A program made the translations under genes and the position numbers. DNA of 64,000 bases, from positions 261,951 through 325,950 of the forward strand of contig JAVSML010020776.1 in NCBI GenBank assembly GCA_038503035.1, in the 5' to 3' direction. The stretch's first letter is position 1. Each line of letters begins with the position of its first letter. This document shows positions 43,901 to 54,740 of the stretch, in pieces. A model generated the notes under the pieces. It worked only from the letters and a program-made list of their open reading frames with translations. It did no database searches and was not told the origin of the DNA. Source of the DNA: Crocodylus rhombifer. Lineage: Eukaryota > Chordata > Crocodylia > Crocodylidae.

Positions 43901-46609
43901 ATCACTGCCTAGTGAGATAAATCGCCAGCAGCTGTATGCTCCTTGATCTCCCATGCCTGCCCCTGAGGAATGATCAGCTTTGGCAAGGTGCTTTGAAGCC
44001 CAGCCTGAGAAGTGACTTGACGTGTGTGACCATGCTAGTCCCCAAGTGCGACTATGCTGTTAAGAGGATGCTGTGTCCAGTGTAGACTTCCAGTCCCGTT
44101 CGCTAGTGCCTTGTGTGCCCAACACTCAACACATAAGGGCAACGTGGCTGCCAAACATTCCCCTGTGATCTGGGGGTGACTTGCGCTGGTTCATGTTGTC
44201 ATGAAGATGACAATGGAATCAAACCTCCTGTCCTGACCAGTCAGGCACAGGCTTTGGGTAGCTAATGGCTAAGACTCTCTGTTTTGCAGGCACTCCCTTT
44301 ATGAACACGAAGTGCGAGGAGTGCCCCCCAGGCTTTTTCTCGGATGTCAGCTCCAGTACTAAGCCATGCCAAGAGCACCAGAACTGCCAGCAGCAAGGCA
44401 AGCTCACCAACGTCCCAGGAAATCAGTTCCATGACACTCGGTGCACTACCTGCGGCATGGCCAAGGGCAATGGCACCCAGGAGGCAGGTGAGGACCTGAG
44501 GGATGCAGGCAGGTGCAAGGAAGGAGTTTGCTCCTGCCTGCATGGACAGGGGGAAAAGTCACACATGAAAATTGCGTTGCTGCCAGGGCTGGAGGGAGCC
44601 TTCCTCTGCCTGAATACAGAATTAGCTTAGCTTTACATTTAAAAGCATCAAATCAGGTATAATGAAGCTGACAGTCCTTCAGACTTAGTTCCTGCTTAGC
44701 CCATCACTGTCCCTGTGGGCAGCTGACAGCCCACCCAGCAGCTCCTAGGCCCTTTCTTGGCTCGTCACTGCTCGTCCATTTTCCTTTTGCCCCAGTATCT
44801 CAATTTAGATTCCAGTAGCATTTGTTGCACTCTCCATCTCCGTCAACGGCTGCATGGATCTGAAGATAAAGTACATCCCAGAGACATCTGTAGCTTGGGC
44901 ATGTGCCTGTTGTGTCCCATGGCAGTTATCAGAAGGGATGTATCAGTTAGAAGGACCTGCCTGATGCTTTGGCATGTAGCCCTGACCATGAGAGAACCTG
45001 AAAGCAGGCCAGGAGCCTGCAGCAGCATAGAGGTGGTGTGAGGGAGTGCTTAGCTCTCCTCCTGTCTTTCCTATGTCTCCACGTGCTTTCATTTTGGTTC
45101 CACATTTACTTAGTGGGTAAGGAAAAGGCAAAGTCTCTTCCGCTTACCTGTCACCTGCAAGCTAACAAGTGACTGGACTGGGCAACTACTTCAGGGCCAC
45201 TGCTCTGGAGCAGGCACGTGGCTGGAGTAGGAAGGTGATGACATCCTGGGGTTGCTTCCTCTTAGTAGTGATGTCCCTCCAGTTCAGTGACGCTATAGTG
45301 AGCAGAATTCCAGCCCTTTGACCTTGACCTTTGCTCACGTGCAGCCGAAGGGACCAAAGCAGGAGAGGTCTCTGTTGCCCTCCATCACCAAAGTCCCCTC
45401 CTACTCACAACACCTAGTAAATATTCTCCCTTCTCCAAAACTCTGATGCTACCAGTGTTTGAATAACCTCACTCACAGCAGAGCTTGGCACTTCTTCAAA
45501 AGAAGTCATGACTCAGTCAATGCCTTGAGTCAGCCTATTGCCAACATGCTGATTCTGACAGTGGAGGTGTGTGCTGGAAGAGAAGCACGTGACAATTTAA
45601 AGCATTAATATGTGCCCTTTGCTCTTTAAGCAATAAAAGCTGGCTCTGAGCCCATCCTTGGACTATTTATAGATAGATGTAGTTTCTTGAGCAACTGGGG
45701 TTTTGCAAAGTGGGAAACCAGCTATAAAAGTCCTGAACTTTTACAGTGAATTTAACTGCAGGGTTATGATTACTCAGCAAGTTGTGGCAGGTCTTTCTAT
45801 GTACACGGGGATATGAGAAATTAGCCCAGGTCAAAAATTCTCTGCCAGTACAAAGCCAACGGAACTGCTGTGGAGTCCAGAGAATCTAACAGCTCCTTCC
45901 TTATTGAGTTCAGGTTCCGCCTTTGACTAGCAAATACACCTTGATCTGATCTTACTCAACATACAGGAACAACTCCTAACCCCTTTCATGCTAATGCTTG
46001 CTTGGGATGAATGTGTACACAAGCAAATCCCACTGATTGTACATATTTGGGCACCTGAAAGTTACATGTACATCTGGTAGCATATGCATAAAGATGGGTT
46101 TGAGTTGTGGACCTCAGGTTTGAAAATCAGTGTGCTTTTGGAAAGACTAGTAGAACAAAATCCATCCTTGGTTGTTCTCTTGGGCCTGAGCTGCTGAGCT
46201 TGGACCTGAAAGCTCTGGAGCTGTGGCCAGGGGTGACACCTCAGACAGATCCGCAGAAAGCAGCAGTGCTTTCCTTTCAACCTTGCTCTCTAACCCTCGT
46301 GCCAATTCTCTCCTCCCTGCCACAGGTAAGGAGGACTGCAAACAAGCTGTGATAGACTTTGTGGTTTACCAGAATATCCCAGTGAGAAAGCTCAAACGCC
46401 TTCAGCAACTCCTGGAGCAGCACTCCACAAGGAAGTATTCCCAGGGGAACAGGGCTGCCATTCAGGAGAAGTTCCGGGCGTACCTCCTCCAGCTGAAAGA
46501 GGATCACTTGGAGCTCACCAAAGAACTACTGACTGCACTACGGGCAGTGAAGCTGCATGAGATAGAAGAGGAGGTCAGGAAGCGCTTCAACTTGGTTTCT
46601 GAGATCTAA
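40527..46609 (+). CDS. TNFRSF6B: TNFRSF6B, decoy receptor 3 (secreted TNF receptor)
   Basis: A soluble decoy that in human binds FasL, LIGHT and TL1A and blocks their death or inflammatory signals. Coding exons 40527-40902, 44290-44487 and 46326-46609 join in frame (phase 1 at both junctions) to 284 codons from ATG 40530; human has 300 residues. It shows a hydrophobic signal (FGLLLSLTVLG), PTYPWRD as in human, then four cysteine-rich domains at about residues 32-56, 59-98, 99-136 and 137-175. The C-terminal region (CKQAVIDFVVYQNIPVRKLK onward) is basic like the heparin-binding tail of human DcR3. There is no transmembrane or death domain, fitting a secreted protein. A glycosylation sequon NAT lies near residue 89. 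RTEL1 is next upstream, as in human. Confidence 0.95.
44290..44487 (+). CDS. TNFRSF6B: TNFRSF6B exon: end of CRD3 and CRD4
   Basis: Phase 1 to 1. It encodes TPFMNTKCEECPPGFFSDVS, then NVPGNQFHDTRCTTC; human has TPSQNTQCQPCPPGTFSASS. Acceptor TTTTGCAG, donor GGCAG|GTGAGG. Confidence 0.95.
46326..46609 (+). CDS. TNFRSF6B: TNFRSF6B exon: C-terminal helical, basic tail
   Basis: Phase 1 in, acceptor TGCCACAG, stop TAA 46607-46609. It encodes CKQAVIDFVVYQNIPVRKLK, then LQQLLEQHS and EEVRKRFNLVSEI. Human has CERAVIDFVAFQDISIKRLQ and ends VRERFLPVH. No membrane segment follows. No canonical poly(A) hexamer was found within 700 bp. Confidence 0.95.
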
Positions 46610-46766
46610 CCAAACTACTTGGTTATTTTTTAAATTCTGGCTTCTTTAATTTATTACCCTAACTCAAGTTATGCCTTGGAAAGGCTGATTGGTGGGGTAT
46701 AACTCAAACACATTCCCTCACTCTCACCTGTTGCACTGCATTCTGGCAGCTGACCATAGTTGTGGA

Positions 46767-46800
46767 TTGTATGTGTGTGTGTGTATGTGTGCATGTGCAC
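46767..46800. repeat. TG/CA simple repeat in the TNFRSF6B 3' flank
   Basis: About 34 bases of 'gtatgtgtgtgtgtgtatgt' type, imperfect. Confidence 0.8.
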
Positions 46801-47644
46801 ACTGTCTTTCTAACTTTGCTTCAGATGAAGCCTATTATACAATAAGTAAATGGTTGTGTCTGCACTGGAGGGGGACTTCTTTGTCATGAGCTGGCTGAGA
46901 AGTCTAGGAGGATCTTGTGCTCTCTATTCTCTAGTCCAACTTCTCCAGTCATGGGGTCAGTATTGTTCTCTCTTTATGAGGGTAGACACAAAGCACTTGA
47001 CAGCTGATCACTGCATGATGGTCACTGCCATCCTCTGTTTTATTGTGTGTTGTATTTTTGAACCTTTCTGATATGTTCTCTGGGGAAGACTCCTTTGCAT
47101 TTTTGTCTGTCAAATTGCTTTTTAAAGGGAAGGGAGGAGGGGGGGGACAGGGGGATTTCTGCCAAGACAGAAATCAGGTCTCATGTTCCTGGCTACTGCC
47201 TATTTTAAATTGATTTCCAACCTGTGTCGTTTTTATGGTATATCGTGTTTGTTTTCTATGAAGAAATGTAAAGATGGTATGAATTACAATTATGAATTTG
47301 GTATCTGAGTCCTGAGTCTCATTCAGAGTGGGACAGGGTTCTGGCTTGGCCTTTTATCCCAAATAACCTGTGTCTTGCCCAGTCTGTAAGCAACCCCTCT
47401 GTAGATGCATACAGCTCTCATGATGCAACAGACTCATCTGCTCTTGGGGATTCATCCCAGTTAGTCAGCCATGCAAAGTCTTAGTATAGGTAGCAGTGAA
47501 CCATATAAGGCACAACTGCACCAGTCCAAACAGTCTGAGAGCGGGATAAACAACACAAGTAGAAAGAAGAGCTTTGCAGGTCTGTACTAGGTTTGCACCA
47601 GTGGCTGGAATCAAGGTGAGCAGTCAGAGTAGACAGGGCCATAG

Positions 47645-48415
47645 GGCTCTCATGAAGTTCAACAAGGACAAATGCAAAGTCCAGCACTTAGGGCAGAAGA
47701 ATCCCATGCATCACTACAGGCTTGGGACCAACTAGCTAAGGACCAGCTCTGCAGAAAAGGACCTGGGACTGACAGGGGACAAGAAAGTGAATGAGCCAGC
47801 AGTGTGCCCTTGTTGCCAAGAAGGCTAACAGCATCCTGGGCTGCATTGGGAGGAGCGTTGTCAGCAGATGGAGGGCAGTGATTCTTCCCCTCTATTCGGC
47901 ACTGGGAAGGCCACATCTGGAATCCTGTGTCCAGGACCCCCACCACTCAGAAAAGATGTAGACAAATTGGAGAGAGTCCAGTGGAGGGAACGAAAATGGT
48001 TTGGAGGCTGGGGGACAGGACTTATGAGGAGAGGCTGAGGGAGCTGGGCTTATTTAGTTTGCAGAAGAGAAAGCTGAGAGGATTTAATAGCAGCCTTCAA
48101 TTATTTGAAGGGGGGATCCAGAGGATGGAGCTGGACTGTTCTCAGTGGGGGCAAATGATAGAACAAGGAGCAATGGGCTCAAGTTGCAGCAAGAGAAGTT
48201 GAGGTTGGATATTAGGAAAAACTCTCTCACTACGAGGGTGGTGAAGCACTGGAACAGGTTGCCCAGAGAGGTGGTGGCATCTCCATCCTTGGAGGTGTTT
48301 AATACCTGGGTAGACAACGCCTTGGCTGAGATGATGTAGTTGGGGCTGCTCCTGCTTTGAGCAGGGGGGTGGACTAGATGTGACCTCCTGAGCCCTCACC
48401 ATTTATGAGTCTATG
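47645..48415 (+). mobile_element. CR1 LINE, 5'-truncated, old copy
   Basis: It starts near the KFNKDKCKVQHLG region of pol and passes TYEERLRELGLFSLQKRKL and LRLDIRKNSLTTRVVKHWNR to the typical 3' end. Several frameshifts. Confidence 0.88.
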
Positions 48416-51400
48416 TGAAGCTACAATGCTAGGCTTCTGCTCTCGTATAAACAAGTCCCACCACACTGAACAGTTGCACAGATCTGACCTGCAACTGTGA
48501 TCTGATATTCCACTGGAATGAAAATGCAGAACCACTCAGTGACCTTTGGTGCACAAGGGCAAGGAAGGCTGTCATAAGTGGCTGCGTTGCTATGAGGCAA
48601 AGATGCAGTTACATAACATAAATCATGCCTCATCTGGAAATCAGCAGGGGAGTGTCTCAGCACACACATCTCCCCGGAGGGAAGAGGCTTTGGGAAGTCC
48701 ATGGGGATGTGGCTCCTGTGTACAATCAACAAGTACGCATGATGACACAGAACCCATTGCTTCCCCCCACAATGGGCTGAGCTGTTTTATAGCTTTATCT
48801 GAGAGCTTGCCAGGAACAGGCAATGGCATAGAGGGGAGGGACCGAATGGTTTTCCCCAGTCCTGGCTGTTTAAATACCCCGGAAATCCCCCCTCACCCCA
48901 GAATGGCCTGTAAATTCTCCCTGCTCAAGAGGATTGCTAACTGGTTCCAGTTGTGATGTCACTTCAGCTTCTCTTGAATGTTTCCCCACACCTCAGTTCC
49001 GCAAGAAGTGGCTCATTTGATAAAGCAGTCTGATTTAAAGTGAGGATGAGATGAGAGTAAAGCCCCCATAGGAATAACCCAACAGGAAAACTGACACAGC
49101 TGGCTTTAAAAGCTGCTGTTGGTCTGGGATTCCCTAGAGCTTTGGCCTGACTGTGCTCTAGCTCTCCTGGAGCTGGGGTTGTGTCTTGCTTGCTGCCAGC
49201 GGTGCAGGTAGAGCTTCTTCCATGCATCTCACTCTGATTGCAAGCGGATGAGCTGCAAGATGAACACAGTGGCTTAGCTATTTGAGAAGGGCCAGTCTCT
49301 GGTAGAGTTACACTAATCATAGAAAGGCAGGGCTACATGAGACCTCAAGAAGGCATCTACTTTATTCCTTGCAGTGATGAGAAGACTTCTTGTCTAACAT
49401 GCTCCTCACCTCCAGTGAAGGAGATTCCATCACCTCTAGGTAGCCTGATCCTGGGCTTCACTATCCTTACAGTTGCAGTTTTCCCTACTTATCTAGCCAC
49501 TATCAAGATGGGAATTTATGCAGCGAAGGGCAGTGTTTTCTGAGCTCCCCCAGCTGCCTTGTTTAAATTGTGTCCTTCCCAGCCTCAACTAGGAACAGGC
49601 GATAGTGTGCCTTGGCCATTTCCTCTCCCAGCCCCGCATATCCAGATGTAATGAACAGGGGGGAATCCCACCAGAATGCTGATCCCATCTCTGAGGTGTT
49701 ACAGCTCTTGCTTCCTCATTTGATAATGCCCAGGAGAAGTCTCCTGTCCTGTGTGGGGAAGAAGTAGCCTGAAGGATGCTCCCATCTGATGCTTTCTCAT
49801 GAAGCAGGGAGAAGACACTGCTTCCAGCAGGAGTTCACAGCATTGGCTTTTGGCTTTAGCCTTAAATGGCCTGGGACATGGATTCATAAGAGATCCATTT
49901 CCCACCCCTGGATACTGCCCCAGTTGCAATCAGATGAGGTACTGGAGTGCCGCTGTTCCTGGTGTTAAAGGTATGGGGCTGGTTGCAGGTTGCTCACTCC
50001 AGGGGACTCAGCTTAGATACCTGTTCCTTTCTTTAATCCAAAACAGCCTGGGTTTGCTGACTGTCGGGGTACATGGCAAAGCCTGCCTATCTACTGGGGC
50101 TGGGGGAGGAGGAAGAGGTCACAGGAGTTCTCAGAGGCTGCTGGTTTAGTTGGATGTTTTCCGACCTGTGTCAGAAGCACAGAGCAGGAGGCACCTTTCC
50201 GCTTGCTTTGTTTGCAAGTGGTTGTGCTGTGGCACTGCATGATGAAGCTGGCTGCAGAGTATCAGTGCCTCTTTCGGAAGTGTTTGGTGAGGCAGCAGCG
50301 CCCAGGCTTGGACCCGCGGTGCCCATCCTGCAGGGCATTCTGGCACAGAGCACTTGGATAGATTGTTGTCCTGCTTCAGGTGGAATAAGTCATGGTGCTG
50401 CCCTCAAAAACATGTCCCCGAAGAAGCTTACAGAGGTGCAAACATCATCCCCTCTCATGCTCCTCATCTTTCTTGGTGAAATGTCTCTGTTGGAATACCG
50501 CTTAGCTGTGGACACTGTTTCAAGCACGCCTGTCTGGAGGCTAGTAGGCATGAGGTCTCCCTGGGGAAGGGACTGGTGCATTTATGTAAATCTGGGGATA
50601 ATTCTTCAAACAACTGTTTCCCCTGTACTTTACAGCGTGCTGGACATCATCTGCTCCTGCCTTGCATGCCAGGCAGAGGGCTAAGGCACACCAACAGTAC
50701 ACAAGGGAGCGATGTGGCCAGCATCACATCTAGCTGTTTTGGACTCCAGAGCTGGAAGGACTACAGCCCCACTTACAGCTGGGTCGGCTTGGGCAAGGAT
50801 CACTCCTGTGCTTCTGAAGCCCCAGCTAGATGCCTCATTCGCTCTGCTGCTGCACTCCTTCATGCCAGACTCTGCTCCATGCAAAAACAGGCCTGGTCTC
50901 TTTTTCCCACTGCAGCATTTGGGTGCTGTGTGGCATGGCAGCAGATGTCCATGGGGCGATGGGGAAATGGCATTGCAGACTCTCAGCTTGTTCCCTTGGG
51001 ATGAGAGATGCTCTGCACTGAACAGCATTTGTGCTGCTCTGTTGATCTAGGGGCTGGGGCAGCTCTTGCTTTCTGGAAAGCATCTGCATCTGATTTATAA
51101 GTAAGTCTCCAGTTCCCCCTCCAGGGACTCTGTGCTGTGAACACCTGTGTGATAGCTCTGCCTTGTTCAGTCTGGCCTGTGTGGTCACAAGATGGCTAAA
51201 GGTGCATGTAGCATCCTTCTGCCATACCATGTGCCCTGTTCTGGTTAGAGCTTTATGTTTTGATAACTTTGGATTGTTAGTGGACTAGGGAAAGCCCAGT
51301 TAGGAGTTCTGTTTCCAGATGAAGTGCTGTGCACCCATCATGTGGAGCAGAGACTAGCTTCGTCCAAGCCAGAACCAGGGAAAAAAATCCTCTGTGGGAA

Positions 51401-53219
51401 CTACCCCCGAACTGCCCTCGTGAGCAGCTCTTATCTCAGGACCTTGACCTAGAACTGAGCATCTTCTGCTTATGGCTGTTTTTTTTCAGCTGTTCCCTTT
51501 TTTTGTGCTGAAAGTAGTTACAGGGAGGATATGGTGTTAAAGGCTTGTTTGCTTGGTTTAGTTTTACTGCTTTTAAACTTGGTCATAAGATTTATAGCTC
51601 AGTCATTGCTGGGTAAGATCTTACCCTCCCACATCATCAGCTCCACCAATTGTTCTGAAAGGCAGTGACTAAGGTAGGAAGTAAACTGTGCTTGGGTTAC
51701 CCTAATTAATGAGGTGCTATTAATACAAGGTGATATAGCTGTTTGCACCTGTGAAGCTGTGTGGCTCTGCCCCTTCCCTGTGTGGAGAAACTTCTGACTT
51801 CACATTTCCTCCACTCCCAGGTTTGGGACGATCAGGTCCCATCTGGACCAAGTGAAGTGCCAAGACCACGTTTCCATCTTCATTTGGCAGGGACTCCATT
51901 CAAGCAGGCCTGGCTGGGCTGGGCCAGGCATGTGAGTTACCACACCTGCCTCGATCCCTGGCTTATATGGCTGACCCAGTCCTCTGCAACCAGACCGACA
52001 GCTGCAAGTGCCACTCACCCCTTTTACACACATCTGCTACCTCAGATTTCAGGCACGCCTTCACACAGCCTCCATCTGTTCTGGCAGGCCTCGTGTTCAC
52101 TGCTGTCCCTGGTCCTTCTTACTTCTGAGCCCGCTCTGCCTTTTTCTGACCCTGTCTTGGACCTCCCCTGAAGCTTGGCGCTGGTTCTGCTCTCTCTGGT
52201 TTTTCTGGCATCCTAACTCAGCTTGGCTTCCTTGACTCAGATCTCAGATTTTCCCTGCAGCTTGGCATCAGCTGTCTGACTCCTAATCTTGGTTTACATC
52301 TCAGATTACATCTCTTGGCTCTCCCCTTTTGGCTCCAGTAACCTGTGCCCCCACCCTGCTAACCTCTTAGTTGTCCCCCAGGGCCAATCCACAGGCCCAG
52401 CCACCTACATCCTGGTCAAACTGTCACATCATTGATGTCTCCAAGGTCAGTCCCTGGATGTGAGAGGGCCTTGACCAAACTACTGGTGGGGGGTGGCTGT
52501 CTTCAGTAACACAGACACAGAACTACAAGCCAGGCACGTGCTGAAGGGATTTGTTATCTTCTTTATAAACTGTGGCAAGCGGCCATTGCAAATGAGTTGT
52601 TTAAATGCCAGCAGATATCACCTCAGTATGACTCAGGCTTCCATCACAAGAAGCACAGATAGCTTTCCCAAATGCATGCATCACATACAAAGCCAAAACC
52701 CACAACATTCTTGTTGCCATGCACTGCTACACAACCAAGAGGCAAAAAACATCCGAGTCCTTCTGCTCAACTTGGCTCCTTCCAGAGTTTCACCCCAAGG
52801 ACTGCTCAGCCCATACCTCAGGCCACCTCTCCCATTTCCACCTCTCACGTTCACATGCCACAATAAGTCACCAGTGATGGTGAGTCATTATAACTCCCTT
52901 TAGTTCTGCCCTAACAAGATCATGATTGCTCATGAGAGGAAAAGGTTTTTTGCTTGTGTTTCACTTAATGTTTGTCATTCAACACATTAGGCAGCCCTCA
53001 GAAAGGGTTTGATTCAGTACACATGTCAAGCACCCTCAACTGCTCTTTCCCTGTCACTCCTTAACTAGTCCAGATAATGAGCTTCAGATTAGTAATGGGG
53101 ATGAGTAGAGGGTTAAATGTGCGTGCACAGCAGGGGAAACACCCAACAGAGTTCATTCTCAGAAGCCAAAAAGAAAAAAAGCATCCCCCTGAGTTGTATC
53201 ATCAAGTGGTTTCTTGTAC
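48416..53219. other. Region downstream of TNFRSF6B without a recognised gene
   Basis: About 4.8 kb. Several open frames of 100-200 codons on both strands have no recognisable domain, no splice-linked partner and low-complexity content. Part of it (about 51830-52440) is pyrimidine-rich with short internal repeats and may be an unidentified interspersed repeat. Confidence 0.4.
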
Positions 53220-53244
53220 TCCATCAAGTGGTTTCTGGACAGCA

Positions 53245-53505
53245 TGAGAAGCAATGATCTCAAGTTGCAGCAAGGGAAGGTTATGCATTAGGAAGAATTT
53301 TCTCATGAGGAGGGTAGTAAATCACTGGAACAGGTTATTCAGAGAGGTGGTGGAGTCTCCATCCTTGGAGTTTTTCAAAACTCGGCTAGACAAAACTTTG
53401 ATCTAGCTTTTGATGATCTAGCTGGGGCTGGTCCTGCTCTGAGCAGAGGGTTGGACTAGATGTGACCTCCTGAGATCCCTTCAGCCCTCATTGTCTGTGA
53501 TTCTA
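53245..53505 (+). mobile_element. CR1 LINE 3' fragment
   Basis: Contains 'tcaagttgcagcaagggaag', then 'aatcactggaacaggttatt' and the terminal 'gactagatgtgacctcctga', all CR1 pol tail and 3' end, plus orientation. Confidence 0.85.
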
Positions 53506-53770
53506 CAACCTTTCAGAGCTGCTGCTTTTTTCACTGCGGCTTTGCAACCAATTATATATATGCCAGATAATAAAACCCACCTAAGAGTCCAGTAGAAGAA
53601 ATGTCACAAATGTACCATCTTTCATCCCAGAGGATCCCAAAAGACCCTAAAGACAAAGTGCGCTCCAGGACACTTCCACCCTGCTGAAACACAGTGGTGG
53701 TTATAATGGCAGAATGATTGCTGGTATCTAACAGCCCAGGGAGCTGATTGAAAGGCCACTGGATTTAGCA

Positions 53771-53969
53771 CAGGGGTGGGCACAATGCGGCCCGGGGACC
53801 AGATGTGGCCCACCATGCATTCTATCCAGCCTGCGGGGCCCCTAAAAAATTTAGAAAATTATTATTTGTCTGCCCTGGGCTGCAAGTTTTGCAGCCCTCA
53901 ATGGCTTGCATATTTAATAATACTTTGGGCAGCAAGCGGCCCTCTGCCCAAAATATTTGCCCGCACCTG
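53771..53969. mobile_element. Non-autonomous hAT-type element, 199 bp, with target duplication
   Basis: Left end CAGGGGTGGGCACAA and right end TTTGCCCGCACCTG are inverted repeats. Flanking octamers ATTTAGCA (53763-53770) and ATTTAGCC (53970-53977) differ at one base. Interior non-coding. Confidence 0.85.
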
Positions 53970-54234
53970 ATTTAGCCGGTGGTTTTCTGTTGATTTCAAT
54001 GGGGTTTGGGTTACACTTAACACAGCACAGGATGAAGGTGCCTACAGAGGAATGAAACTACAGGGGGAGTTTTTAAGGATGCCTAATGGCATTTAGATGG
54101 AATGTGACCAGCACATGCTTTGGGTTAACAACTCTGCTCTTATAGGTGCATCACTGACTGTGGGACTACAGTCCAATTGTAGGGCAGAGAAGTTCAGTCT
54201 GGGGCCTGAAAACGGCCCCCACGTTTTCATGTTT

Positions 54235-54740
54235 CACCTGGAGTAATGTGTCCAGTTTTGGGCCACGCACTTCAAGAAGGACATGGACAATTTGGAATGA
54301 GTCTAGCATAGGGCAACAAAAATAATCAGGGGACTAGGAGATGAGACTTATGAGGAAAGGTTGAAAGAACTAGGGTTATTTAGCTTGGAGAAGAGAAGCC
54401 TGAGGTGGGATTTGATAACAGTCTTCATATATCTGAAGGGAGATTATAGAAAGGATGGAGATGGGCTTTTCTCTGTGGCTGTGAGATAGGGCTAGGAGCA
54501 ATGGCCTCAAGCTGCAGCAGGGGAAATTTAGGCTGGAGATAAGGAGGAGCTTTCTGACTATAAGAGTAGTCAGGCTGCCTAAAGAAGTTGTGGGATCTCC
54601 ATCCTTGGAAACTTTCAAAAGCAGACTAGAGGGACACTTAGCTGGGAGGGTTTAGTCAGCGATGATCCTGCTTTGAGCAGATTGGACTAGATGACTTTAT
54701 GAGGTCCCTTCCACTCCTACTTTCCTTTGATCCTATGAAC
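54235..54740 (+). mobile_element. CR1 LINE 3' fragment, old copy
   Basis: 'taatgtgtccagttttgggc' onward matches the EYCVQFWAP region of pol, continuing to 'gactagatgactttatgagg' at the 3' end. Many frameshifts. Confidence 0.85.

Noticed and set aside
50073..50684. 203-codon plus-strand open frame
   Set aside because: No recognisable domain, mixed composition, no promoter or splice-linked partner; overlapping antisense frames are equally long.
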